Positions 7,888-16,177 of a DNA stretch of 64,000 nt are shown one piece after another (position 1 is the first letter of the stretch; each line of letters begins with the position of its first letter). The translations under genes and the position numbers were made by a program. The notes under the pieces were generated by a model. It was given only the letters and a program-made list of their open reading frames with translations. It did no database searches and was not told the origin of the DNA. This stretch comes from Actinacidiphila acidipaludis (GTDB lineage Bacteria; Actinomycetota; Actinomycetes; Streptomycetales; Streptomycetaceae). Location: the NCBI RefSeq assembly GCF_019890725.1, contig NZ_JAINZZ010000012.1, positions 1-64,000 of the forward strand, written 5' to 3'.

Positions 7888-8966
7888 CCGGCACCTCCCG
7901 GGCCCCCGAGCGCGCCGCGGTTCCGGCCCCCGCCCCGATCCGGGCGCCGCGCACCCGCGGCGGCCTGTCGCTGCGGATCGACGCGCGGGCCGCCCTGGTG
8001 TGCGCCGTTCTGCTGCTCGCCGCGCTCGGCGTGTCCGTTCTCCTCATCGGCACCGGCGACTTCCGCATCGCGCCGCTGGACGTACTGCGCACCCTCACCG
8101 GACAGGGCACCCCCGCGCAGGAGTTCATCGTCCGGGACCTGCGGCTGCCGCGCGTCGTCGTCGCGCTGCTGGTCGGCGCGGCGCTCGGCATGGCGGGCGC
8201 CGCGTTCCAGAGCGTCTCCCGCAACCCGCTCGGCAGCCCCGACGTCATCGGATTCGGCCAGGGGTCCGCGGCCGGCGCGCTCATCGTCATCGTGCTGCTC
8301 AAGGGCACCGCCTACCAGGTCGCCGCGGGGTCGGTGGCCGGCGGCCTGGTCACCGGCCTCGGCGTCTACCTGCTCGCCTGGAAACGCGGCGTACAGGGCT
8401 ACCGGCTCGTCCTCGTCGGCATCGGCGCCTCCGCGGTGCTCGCCGCGGTCAAGAGCTACCTGCTGGTCCGCGCCGACTTCGTGGACGCCGCCCGGGCGGT
8501 GGTGTGGCTCACCGGCTCGCTCGACGGGCGCGGCTGGGAGCAGGTGTGGCCGCTGCTCGGCGCGTGCGCGGTCCTGATGCCGCTGCTGCTGTGGCAGGGA
8601 CCGGCGCTGCGCCTCACCGAGATGGGCGACGACACCGCCCGCGGCCTCGGCGTGCGGGTCGAACGGGTCCGTCTCGTCACCGTGCTGGCCGCCGTGCTGC
8701 TCACCGCCTTCGCGACCGCGGCCGCCGGTCCCGTCGGCTTCATCGCGCTCACCGCGCCCCAGCTCGCCCGCCGGCTGACCAGGTCGCCCGGCGTCGGGCT
8801 GCTGCCGTCCGCCCTGATGGGTTCGGCCCTGCTGGTCGGCGCCGACCTGGCGGCGCAGCGAGCCTTCGGCAGCGGCCAGGTCCCCGTCGGCGTCGCCACC
8901 GGCGTGCTGGGCGGCGGCTATCTGCTCTGGCTGCTCGTCACCGAACGACGGGCGGGCCGGATATGA
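7884..8966 (+). CDS. FecCD-type iron-siderophore ABC permease, second subunit
   Basis: The product is 360 aa from GTG, overlapping the upstream stop by four bases (GTGA). About 30 N-terminal Pro/Ala residues precede the membrane part. The typical VRDLRLPRVVVALLVGAALGMAGAAFQSVSRNPLGSPDVIGF block and the C-terminal GPVGFIALTAPQLARRLT are present. The AxLTxxxxxxxxGxxxxxFATAAAGPVGF loop is the ATPase contact. It pairs with the first permease to form the channel. Both permeases share about the same hydrophobic profile, as expected of old paralogues. No separate promoter is seen. Confidence 0.93.
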   Translation: MTGTSRAPERAAVPAPAPIRAPRTRGGLSLRIDARAALVCAVLLLAALGVSVLLIGTGDFRIAPLDVLRTLTGQGTPAQEFIVRDLRLPRVVVALLVGAALGMAGAAFQSVSRNPLGSPDVIGFGQGSAAGALIVIVLLKGTAYQVAAGSVAGGLVTGLGVYLLAWKRGVQGYRLVLVGIGASAVLAAVKSYLLVRADFVDAARAVVWLTGSLDGRGWEQVWPLLGACAVLMPLLLWQGPALRLTEMGDDTARGLGVRVERVRLVTVLAAVLLTAFATAAAGPVGFIALTAPQLARRLTRSPGVGLLPSALMGSALLVGADLAAQRAFGSGQVPVGVATGVLGGGYLLWLLVTERRAGRI

Positions 8967-9010
8967 CCGCTGAGCCGACACGTCGTCACCATCACCAGGA
9001 GAGGCACCGC

Positions 9011-9967
9011 ATGACACCCCTTAGCGACAAGTCGACCTCGTCGCGGCCGCCCGGCGGCCGGCAGCGCCTGACCGCCGAGTCGGTGACGCTCGCCTACGAC
9101 CGGCGGATGGTGGCGGAGGACCTCTCGGTCGCGATCCCCGACCAGTCGTTCACCGTCATCGTGGGCCCCAACGCCTGCGGCAAGTCCACCCTGCTGCGAG
9201 CGCTGTCCCGGCTGCTGAAGCCCGCCCGGGGCCGCGTCCTGCTGGACGGTCAGGCCATCGGGTCGCTGCCCGCCCGGACGGTCGCCCGCACGCTCGGCCT
9301 GCTCCCGCAGAGCTCGGTCGCGCCCGACGGCATCACCGTCGCCAGGCTGGTCGCCCGCGGCCGCTACCCGCACCAGGGCCTGCTGCGGCAGTGGTCGGCC
9401 GAGGACCAACGGATCGTCGACGAATCGATGGCGGCCACCGGCGTCGCCGCCCTGGCCGATCGCCATGTCGACGAACTGTCCGGCGGTCAGCGGCAGCGGG
9501 TGTGGATCGCCATGGCCCTGGCCCAGCAGACGCCGCTGCTGCTCCTGGACGAGCCGACGACCTACCTGGACATCCAGCACCAGATCGACGTCCTCGACCT
9601 GTGCGCGGAGCTGCACGAACAGCACGGCCGCACCCTCGTGGCGGTGCTGCACGACCTCAACCAGGCCGCCCGGTACGCCACCCACCTGATCGCGCTGCGC
9701 GACGGCCGGATCGAGGCGCAGGGACCGCCCGGCGAGATCCTGACCGCCGAACTGGTCGAGCGGGTCTTCGGCGTGTCGTGCCGGGTCATCGACGACCCGG
9801 AGAGCGGCACCCCGCTCGTGGTCCCGGCGGCCAGGCGCCCGGGCGCCACCAGGACGGCGGTGTCCGGCGCCGGCACTTCCGGCGCGGCGGCAGCGACCGC
9901 GGACGGCCCCTCCGCTACAGCAGGGAACGCAGCCGCAGGACATCCCGCAGGCTCGCCTGCACCTTGA
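9011..9967 (+). CDS. iron-siderophore ABC transporter ATP-binding protein
   Basis: The product is 318 aa from ATG 9011, chosen because AGGAGAG lies seven bases upstream; another ATG at 8963 overlaps the permease stop but lacks a site. Walker A GPNACGKST is at residues 52-60, in the iron-siderophore subfamily form with NACGKS. The Q-loop region is LLPQSS, the signature LSGGQRQRVWIAMALAQ, Walker B LLLLDEPTTYLD, and the H-loop AVLHDLNQAARYATH. The usual FepC length is about 260-280 aa; the last 45 residues here are an Ala/Gly/Thr-rich tail. That tail overlaps the convergent SCP2 gene by 53 bases. It drives import with the two permeases upstream. Confidence 0.94.
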   Translation: MTPLSDKSTSSRPPGGRQRLTAESVTLAYDRRMVAEDLSVAIPDQSFTVIVGPNACGKSTLLRALSRLLKPARGRVLLDGQAIGSLPARTVARTLGLLPQSSVAPDGITVARLVARGRYPHQGLLRQWSAEDQRIVDESMAATGVAALADRHVDELSGGQRQRVWIAMALAQQTPLLLLDEPTTYLDIQHQIDVLDLCAELHEQHGRTLVAVLHDLNQAARYATHLIALRDGRIEAQGPPGEILTAELVERVFGVSCRVIDDPESGTPLVVPAARRPGATRTAVSGAGTSGAAAATADGPSATAGNAAAGHPAGSPAP

Positions 9968-10262
9968 CCCGGCCGCTGCCCCACGCCTTCGCGAAGTGGA
10001 GGTCGCCACCCACCATGGCCAGCAGATCGTCGCCGGCCATCGACAGGCGGATCTCGGCCTTTTCGGCGGGCACGCCGGGCACGGCCCGCACGTCGCGGAT
10101 CCGGCCGTCCTTCAGCCGGCCGACGAACGTGACGTCGAGATCGGTGATCCGGCAGCTCAGCGAGCGGTCGAGGGCGGCGGCCGAACCGGCCTCGCCGTCG
10201 GCTCCGGCGAGGTTCTCCGAGAACCGGTCGAGCGCGTCGCGGCACTCCTCGATGGTGGCCAT
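9915..10262 (-). CDS. SCP2-type sterol-binding-fold small protein
   Basis: The product is 115 aa from ATG 10262 (MATIEECRDALDRFSENL). The sequence CRITDLDVTFVGRLKDGRIRDVRAVPG, then AEIRLSMAGDDLLAMVGGDLHFAKAWGSGRVKVQASLRDVLRLRSL, matches the SCP2 domain that binds lipids in a hydrophobic tunnel. The length equals a single SCP2 domain. The ligand is unknown. It stands alone, convergent with the siderophore ATPase (53-base overlap) and divergent from the lysine-rich protein gene. A longer start at 10457 would run through the shared promoter region and is not favoured. Confidence 0.82.
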   Translation of the reverse strand: MATIEECRDALDRFSENLAGADGEAGSAAALDRSLSCRITDLDVTFVGRLKDGRIRDVRAVPGVPAEKAEIRLSMAGDDLLAMVGGDLHFAKAWGSGRVKVQASLRDVLRLRSLL

Positions 10263-10389
10263 GGTGCGGTCTTCCCCCGTCGTGGGTTGCGTCCGGATGA
10301 CCGTACCGCAGGCACCGTCACCGAGACGTGGCGCCCGGAGGCGGTAGCGTCGGACGCGTCGGACAACGGCGAGGCGAGGAGTGAGAGCG

Positions 10390-11607
10390 ATGCGGGACGC
10401 GCTGCGTACCTGTCTGCAGATCGCGGGCGGCCTGACCGAGGCGACCCGGCGGCGCACGGTCGACGCGGCCAGGGATCTGCTCGATCAGGCGGGAATCGAC
10501 GTCGGCGCACTCCAGCACCGGCTGGGATCCGCCGTTCCCGCGGAGGTGCAGACCCTCGCCGACGAACTGATGGCCACCGGACGGGCCAACCGCGACCTGA
10601 TCGTGGGGCTGGTGCGCGAGGAGGTCGACAAGGCCGTCGGCCGGATGGGCCGGGTGGCCGACGAGGTCACCAAGGTGGGCGTCATCCTGGAATCGCTGGA
10701 ACGGCGTATCCGCAACCTGGAGACTCCGGAAGCCGAGAAGCCGGCGCCGCCGCCGTCCGAACCGGCGCCGTCCCCCACGGTGGAACACGTGCGGGTGGAG
10801 CCCGAGAAGGGTCCCGCGAAAAAGGCGGCGGCGAAGAAGGCCGCGCCCGCCAAGAAGGCGCCCGCTGCGAAGAAGACCGCCCCGGCGAAGAAGACTGCCC
10901 GGGCCCAGAAGACCGCGACCGCGCCCGAGCAGAACGGCGCCGCCCCGGCGAAGAAGACCGCCGCCGCCAAGAAGACGGCCGCGGCGAAGAAGCGGACGGC
11001 GGCCGCCCGGAAGACGGCCACCGCCGCCGCGACGAAGACCGCCCCCGGCGGTGAGGTGTCCGCCGCGAAGAAGGCGTCCGTCCGGGCGAAGAAGGCCGCC
11101 TCGGCGAAGAAGGCCACGTCCGCCCAGCCGGCCTCGGCGAAGAAGACGGCGGCCAAGAAGACGACCGCGGCGAAGAAGGCCGCCCCGAAGAAGACCGCGC
11201 CGGCCGGGAAGACGACGGCCGCCGCGCCCGAGGCGGCTGCCGCTTCCCCGTCCTCCGCCGCGCCCAGCACCTCCGCCGGGCCCAGCACCTCCGCCGGGCC
11301 CGCGACGTCTGCGACGCCCGCCACGGCTCCGAGCGCCGCCGGCACGGCCGCGTCCGCCGCGCAGGCCCCGGGCGGCCGGCTTCCGGCCAGGAAGGCGCCC
11401 GCCGAGCAGGCCGCGGCGAAGAAGACGACGGCGAGGAAGACCACCGCGAAGAAGACGGCGACGGCCAAGAAGGCCGCGGGTTCGGTGCCCGCGACGCCCG
11501 CCACCGTCGCCGAGAAGGCCGCGGCCAAGAAGACCGCGCCCGCGAAGAAGACCACCGGCACGGCCCGTCCGGCCGCCGGCACGGCCCGGGAGCCCGGCGA
11601 TGAGTGA
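10390..11607 (+). CDS. lysine/alanine-rich histone-like protein with helical head
   Basis: The product is 405 aa from ATG 10390, with GAGGAG eight bases upstream. Residues 1-115 are amphipathic helix (DALRTCLQIAGGLTEATRRRTVDAARDLLDQ and LIVGLVREEVDKAVGRMGRVADEVTKVGVILESLERRIRNLE), probably coiled coil. Residues about 135-405 are a run of AAKKTA / APAKKTT repeats, interrupted by a Pro/Ser/Ala linker near residues 280-335. The tail is like histone H1 or the C-terminus of HupB/PhaF and should bind DNA or other polyanions. The head resembles polyhydroxyalkanoate-granule or phasin-like helices, so a nucleoid-tethering role is possible but unproven. It heads the tlyA-nadK-recN operon and overlaps the next gene by eight bases. 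Confidence 0.85.
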   Translation: MRDALRTCLQIAGGLTEATRRRTVDAARDLLDQAGIDVGALQHRLGSAVPAEVQTLADELMATGRANRDLIVGLVREEVDKAVGRMGRVADEVTKVGVILESLERRIRNLETPEAEKPAPPPSEPAPSPTVEHVRVEPEKGPAKKAAAKKAAPAKKAPAAKKTAPAKKTARAQKTATAPEQNGAAPAKKTAAAKKTAAAKKRTAAARKTATAAATKTAPGGEVSAAKKASVRAKKAASAKKATSAQPASAKKTAAKKTTAAKKAAPKKTAPAGKTTAAAPEAAAASPSSAAPSTSAGPSTSAGPATSATPATAPSAAGTAASAAQAPGGRLPARKAPAEQAAAKKTTARKTTAKKTATAKKAAGSVPATPATVAEKAAAKKTAPAKKTTGTARPAAGTAREPGDE

Positions 11608-11965
11608 CGGCACCCCGGCCTGGGTCCGGGACCGCGACGAGGACCGGGCCGCGCCCGGCCCCGCCGCCGTTCCCGGACCGGGCACCCCCGCCGCGGCAGC
11701 CGGGCAGGGCGCTCCCGCAGCCGACGCCGGTCGGCCCGCCGCGGAGGGGGAGCCCGGGGACGGTTCGGCGGCCGCACCCGCCCCCGCCGAGCCGCAGCCG
11801 CTGGGGGTCACCGTCGCCCGGACGGGGAATGCTGACGTGGACGCCGCCGTTGAGCGGCTGGGGGACGCGGACGAACTGCCGGTGCACGACCACATCCCGG
11901 TCTACGAGGATGTGCACGCCGGGCTGCGCAACGCACTCGCCGCGCTGGACGAGAACAGGGGCTGA
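11600..11965 (+). CDS. small conserved protein upstream of tlyA
   Basis: The product is 121 aa from ATG 11600, overlapping the histone-like gene. Residues 1-75 are a disordered Ala/Pro/Gly/Glu stretch. The last 45 residues are better ordered: LGVTVARTGNADVDAAVERLGDADELPVHDHIPVYEDVHAGLRNALAALDE. That motif recurs next to tlyA in actinobacteria from memory, and has no assigned function. No catalytic residues, Cys or membrane segments are visible. It is translationally coupled to both neighbours (eight-base overlap upstream, seven bases to tlyA). Confidence 0.75.
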   Translation: MSDGTPAWVRDRDEDRAAPGPAAVPGPGTPAAAAGQGAPAADAGRPAAEGEPGDGSAAAPAPAEPQPLGVTVARTGNADVDAAVERLGDADELPVHDHIPVYEDVHAGLRNALAALDENRG

Positions 11966-11972
11966 ACCGTAC

Positions 11973-12779
11973 GTGGCACGACGCCGACTCGACGCTGAGC
12001 TGGTGCGCCGGAACCTCGCGCGCTCACGGGAGCACGCGAGCCAGTTGATTGCCGCCGGCCGGGTCACGGTGGGCGGCACCACCGCGACCAAGCCGGCCAC
12101 GCAGGTGGAGACCAGCGCGGCCGTCGTCGTGGCCGCGGACGCGGACGAGCCCGACTACGTCTCGCGCGGCGGCCACAAACTGGCAGGCGCCTTCGCTGCG
12201 TTCCTGCCCAAGGGCCTGGCCGTGAAGGGCCGCCGCGCGCTGGACGCGGGCGCCTCCACCGGCGGTTTCACCGACGTGCTGCTGCGCAACGGAGCCGCCG
12301 AGGTCCTCGCCGTCGACGTCGGCTACGGCCAGCTCGCCTGGTCGCTGCAGAGCGACGACCGCGTCATCGTCAAGGACCGCACCAACGTACGGGAGTTGAC
12401 GCTCGAGGCGATCGACGGCCGGGCCGCCGACATCGTCGTGGGCGACCTGTCGTTCATCCCGCTCGGGCTGGTGCTGCCCGCCCTGGTCCGCTGCTCCGCG
12501 CCGGACGCGGACCTCGTGCTGATGGTGAAGCCGCAGTTCGAGGTCGGCAAGGAACGGCTGGGCAGCGGCGGTGTCGTCCGCAGCACCCAGCTGCGCGCCG
12601 AGAGCGTCCGCAAGGTCGCCGGGCAGGCCGCCGAGCTGGGGCTGGGCGTGCTCGGCGTCACAGCCAGCCCGCTGCCGGGCCCGTCCGGGAACGTGGAGTA
12701 CTTTCTCTGGCTGCGCGCCGGCGCGCCCGCGCTGGATCCGGCCGAAGTCGACCGTGCTGTGGCGGAGGGGCCGCGTTGA
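11973..12779 (+). CDS. tlyA: TlyA-family 16S/23S rRNA 2'-O-methyltransferase
   Basis: The product is 268 aa from GTG 11973, seven bases after the previous stop. An S4 RNA-binding domain occupies residues 1-60 (RRRLDAELVRRNLARSREHASQLIAAGRVTVGG). An FtsJ-type Rossmann domain follows, with the SAM motif ALDAGASTGGFTDVLLRNGA, then DIVVGDLSFIPL and LMVKPQFEVGKE. Those supply the K-D-K residues of the 2'-O-methyltransferase tetrad. TlyA methylates cytidines of 16S and 23S rRNA and sets capreomycin sensitivity in mycobacteria. The stop overlaps the NAD kinase start, the conserved actinobacterial arrangement. Confidence 0.95.
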   Translation: MARRRLDAELVRRNLARSREHASQLIAAGRVTVGGTTATKPATQVETSAAVVVAADADEPDYVSRGGHKLAGAFAAFLPKGLAVKGRRALDAGASTGGFTDVLLRNGAAEVLAVDVGYGQLAWSLQSDDRVIVKDRTNVRELTLEAIDGRAADIVVGDLSFIPLGLVLPALVRCSAPDADLVLMVKPQFEVGKERLGSGGVVRSTQLRAESVRKVAGQAAELGLGVLGVTASPLPGPSGNVEYFLWLRAGAPALDPAEVDRAVAEGPR

Positions 12780-13690
12780 CCGTGACGAGTGACACCCAGA
12801 ACCGGACCGTCTTCCTGCTCACCCACACCGGGCGGGACGCGGCGATCCGCAGCGCCGAACGGGTCGTCGACGGACTGCTGCGCTGCGGCATCGGCGTCCG
12901 GGTGCTGGAGGACGAGGCCGCCGACCTGCCGCTGCCCGACCGGGTCGAGCTGGTCGGCGAGATCGGGCCCGGCGCCGTGCAGGGCTGCGAGCTGATCATC
13001 GTGCTGGGCGGGGACGGGACGCTGCTGCGCGGCGCCGAGTTCGCCCGCGCCTCCGGCGTCCCCATGCTCGGCGTCAACCTCGGGCGCGTCGGCTTCCTCG
13101 CCGAGGCCGAGCGCGACGACCTGGACAAGGTCGTCGACCGCGTCGTCACCCGCGAGTACGAGGTCGAGGAGCGGATGACGCTCGACGTCCTGGTCCGCAA
13201 CGACGGCCACATCGTGCACACCGACTGGGCGCTCAACGAGGCCTCGGTGGAGAAGGCGTCCCGGGAACGGCTGCTGGAGGTCGTCACCGAGGTCGACGGC
13301 CGCCCGGTGTCCGCGTTCGGCGGCGACGGCGTCGTCTGCGCCACACCCACCGGATCCACCGCCTACGCCTTCTCCGCGGGCGGCCCGGTCGTCTGGCCGG
13401 AGGTGGAGGCGCTGCTCATGGTGCCGATCAGCGCGCACGCGCTGTTCGCCAAGCCGCTCGTCACCTCCCCGACGTCGGTGCTGGCCGTCGAGGTGCAGCC
13501 GCAGACCCCGCACGGCGTGCTGTGGTGCGACGGCCGCAGGACCGTCGAGCTGTCGGCCGGCGCCCGGGTCGAGGTCCGCCGCGGCGCCGTGCCGGTCCGG
13601 CTGGCCCGGCTGCACCACGCCTCGTTCACCGACCGCCTGGTGGCGAAGTTCGCGCTGCCCGTCTCCGGCTGGCGCGGCGCGCCCCACTGA
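12776..13690 (+). CDS. nadK: NAD kinase
   Basis: The product is 304 aa from TTG 12776, which overlaps the tlyA stop (TTGA) and has GGAGGGG five bases upstream; GTG 12782 is an alternative start. Motifs include LIIVLGGDGTLLRGA (GGDGT, residues 78-82), the NE-type block TDWALNEASVEKASRERLLEV, and DGVVCATPTGSTAYAFSAGGPVVWPEV. It phosphorylates NAD+ to NADP+ using ATP or polyphosphate and is the sole cellular route to NADP(H). Length is normal for actinobacteria. It lies between tlyA and recN in the usual operon order. Confidence 0.96.
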   Translation: MTVTSDTQNRTVFLLTHTGRDAAIRSAERVVDGLLRCGIGVRVLEDEAADLPLPDRVELVGEIGPGAVQGCELIIVLGGDGTLLRGAEFARASGVPMLGVNLGRVGFLAEAERDDLDKVVDRVVTREYEVEERMTLDVLVRNDGHIVHTDWALNEASVEKASRERLLEVVTEVDGRPVSAFGGDGVVCATPTGSTAYAFSAGGPVVWPEVEALLMVPISAHALFAKPLVTSPTSVLAVEVQPQTPHGVLWCDGRRTVELSAGARVEVRRGAVPVRLARLHHASFTDRLVAKFALPVSGWRGAPH

Positions 13691-13732
13691 ACCGGAGGCG
13701 TCGCCCGTCGCGCGGGGGGTGGCAAACCTCGT

Positions 13733-15484
13733 ATGGTCGTATCCGTGTTGGAGGAAATGCGGATCCGGTCGCTGGGTGTCATCGAGGACGCCGTGGTGGA
13801 GCTCTCACCCGGCTTCACCGCGGTCACCGGCGAGACCGGCGCGGGCAAGACCATGGTCGTCACCAGCCTCGGGCTGCTGCTCGGCGGCCGCGCCGACCCG
13901 GCGCTGGTGCGGATCGGCGCCAAGCAGGCCCTCGTCGAGGGCCGCATCACACTCGGCGCCGACGCGCGGGCGGCCGTCCGTGCGGAGGAGGCGGGCGCCG
14001 AACTCGACGACGGCGCGCTGCTGATCAGCCGGACCGTCTCGGCCGAGGGCCGCTCCCGGGCGCACGTCGGAGGCCGCAGCGTCCCCGTCGGGCTGCTCGG
14101 CGAACTCGCCGACGACCTGGTGGCGGTGCACGGCCAGACCGACCAGCAGGGGCTGCTGCGGCCCGCCCGGCAGCGCGAGGCGCTCGACCGGTACGCCGGC
14201 GACGCGGTGGCCGTGCCGCTCGCGAAGTACGGCGCCGCGTACCGGCGGCTGCGCGAGGTCGCCGCCGAGCTGGACGAGCTGACCACGCGGGCCCGCGAGC
14301 GCGCCCAGGAAGCCGATCTGCTGCGGTTCGGCATCGAGGAGATCTCCGCCGCCGAGCCGCAGCCCGGCGAGGACACCGAACTCGCCGCCGAGGCCGAGCG
14401 CCTCGGGCACGCCGAGGCCCTGGCCTCCGCGGCCACGCTCGCGCACGCGGCGATGGCGGGCAACCCCGAGGACCCCGAGGGCGTCGACGCCGGCACACTC
14501 GTGGCCGGCGCTCAGCGCGCGCTGGACGCGGTCGCCGCACACGACCCGGTGCTGTCCGCGCTGGCCGCGCGCCTCGGCGAGGTCGGCATCCTGCTCGCCG
14601 ACGTGGCCGGCGAACTGGCCGGATACGCGGACGACCTCGACGCGGACCCGCTGCGGCTGGCCGCCGTCGAGGAACGCAGGGCGGTGCTGGCGAACCTCGT
14701 CCGCAAGTACGGCGCGGACATCGACGGCGTGCTGGCCTGGGGCCAGGACAGCTCGCTGCGGCTCGCCGAGCTCGAGGGCGACGACGACCGCATCGGGGAA
14801 CTCACCGCCGAGCGGGACGCGTTGCGGGCCGAGCTCAGCGGGCTCGCGCAGGACCTCAGCGACGCGCGCGGCGAGGCGGCGGACCGTTTCGCCGCGGCGG
14901 TCACCGCGGAGCTGGCCGAGCTGGCCATGCCGCACGCACGGGTCACCGTCGCGCTGCACCAGACCGAGGCGGCCGACCCCGAGCAGGGCGTCGACGTCGG
15001 CGGGCGGGCCGTGCAGTACGGGCCGTCCGGCGCGGACGAGGTCGAACTGCAGCTCGCGCCGCACCCCGGCGCGCCGCCGCGGCCCATCGCCAAGGGCGCG
15101 TCCGGCGGTGAGCTGTCCCGGGTGATGCTGGCCGTCGAGGTGGTGTTCGCCGGGTCCGACCCGGTGCCGACGTACCTCTTCGACGAGGTCGACGCCGGTG
15201 TCGGCGGCAAGGCGGCCGTCGAGGTCGGACGGCGGCTCGCCCGGCTGGCGCGGACCGCCCAGGTGGTCGTGGTCACCCACCTCCCGCAGGTGGCGGCGTT
15301 CGCCGACCGGCAGCTGCTGGTCGAGAAGACGAACGACGGGTCGGTGACCAGGAGTGGGGTCACGGTCCTGGAGGGGGAGGCCCGGGTGCGGGAGCTCTCG
15401 CGCATGCTGGCGGGGCTGGAGGACTCGGAGTTGGGGCGGGCGCACGCGGAGGAGTTGCTGGCCGCGGCGAAGGCGTCGCGCTGA
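13733..15484 (+). CDS. recN: DNA repair ATPase RecN
   Basis: The product is 583 aa, the SMC-like RecN length. Walker A GETGAGKT is at residues 33-40. A coiled-coil middle, rich in Ala/Glu/Asp/Leu, follows. KGASGGELSRVMLAVEVV is the ABC signature, TYLFDEVDAGVGGKAAVEVG is Walker B, and VVVTHLPQVAAFADRQ ends the head. RecN holds broken ends and sister DNA during recombination repair. GTG 13745 is an alternative start that gives the same N-terminus minus four residues. No LexA box is evident in the 42-base gap after nadK, so it is probably read with the operon. Confidence 0.95.
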   Translation: MVVSVLEEMRIRSLGVIEDAVVELSPGFTAVTGETGAGKTMVVTSLGLLLGGRADPALVRIGAKQALVEGRITLGADARAAVRAEEAGAELDDGALLISRTVSAEGRSRAHVGGRSVPVGLLGELADDLVAVHGQTDQQGLLRPARQREALDRYAGDAVAVPLAKYGAAYRRLREVAAELDELTTRARERAQEADLLRFGIEEISAAEPQPGEDTELAAEAERLGHAEALASAATLAHAAMAGNPEDPEGVDAGTLVAGAQRALDAVAAHDPVLSALAARLGEVGILLADVAGELAGYADDLDADPLRLAAVEERRAVLANLVRKYGADIDGVLAWGQDSSLRLAELEGDDDRIGELTAERDALRAELSGLAQDLSDARGEAADRFAAAVTAELAELAMPHARVTVALHQTEAADPEQGVDVGGRAVQYGPSGADEVELQLAPHPGAPPRPIAKGASGGELSRVMLAVEVVFAGSDPVPTYLFDEVDAGVGGKAAVEVGRRLARLARTAQVVVVTHLPQVAAFADRQLLVEKTNDGSVTRSGVTVLEGEARVRELSRMLAGLEDSELGRAHAEELLAAAKASR

Positions 15485-16177
15485 GCGCGAACGCCATCCT
15501 CTGGGGCAGAGGGCTCGCCCTGCGCGGGCTGCGGGGCCCTCGGGCGGGCTGCCTGGGCTTGACCGGGCTCGGGCCCGGCCTTGCACGGGCTGCGTGGCCA
15601 TGATCGGGTTCGGGTTCGGCCTTGCGCGGGCTGCGTGAGCTGGTCTGGTTCCGGCCGCGGGCCCGGTTCGTTCGGGCTGCGCCCCGGTTGCCGGGCTCCC
15701 GCCCGTGCGGGGTGCCCGCGCCTTGCGGCGCGGTGTGTTCCCACCCGCACCACCCGTGCAGGGGTGATTTCGTCTGCGGGTGGCCCCTGCTGGGGTTGCC
15801 CGCCGTTGGCGGGTGCCGCTCCGCGGTGGTGTTCGTGCGGGGCGTTCCCCCCTGCGGGGAGCCCGGGTGCGGGTGGTTCGGCGTCGGGTGTGTGGGGCGG
15901 GCGCGTTTGTCCGGGGAGCTCCCCTCTGCGGGCAGCACTCGGCGTCGGCGTGTGCCGAGGGTCCCCGCGGGTCGTGATGGGGCGGGTCCGTTCCCGCCTG
16001 CGGGGTGGCTCTCGCTGGGGGTCACCCGGGCGCAGGGGTGGGGGGCTTGAGGGTGGATGGGGGAAAGGCGGAGGGGATCCCTTTCGGGGCACCGTTGCGG
16101 GTAGGTTGCGTGCGGGGGGAGGGGGCGGGGCACGTGTGGGGGAGGCAGGGGACGAGGGAAACGGGAGAGGGCTCGGG
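15485..16177. other. 693-bp non-coding G-rich intergenic region
   Basis: No credible gene: open frames here lack codon bias and homology. The left part repeats units like CGGGCTGCG and GGCCTTGC(A/G)CGGGCTGCGTG. The middle has several short C/G palindromes (CCCCTGC-type, such as CCCCCCTGCGGGGAG). The right part is a run of G-rich triplets (GGGG-rich) up to the next start. The short C/G palindromes look like REP-like intergenic sequences seen in streptomycetes. RecN reads into this stretch and no simple terminator stands out. Confidence 0.5.

Noticed and set aside
13691..13745. SOS box before recN
   Set aside because: No TCGAAC-N4-GTTCGA-like sequence lies in the short gap after nadK. recN is probably read with the operon.
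15780..15870. 6C-type RNA hinted by a CCCCCC run
   Set aside because: Only one C6 run is present. The two-hairpin layout with C-rich loops is not seen, and no parA-like gene lies nearby.
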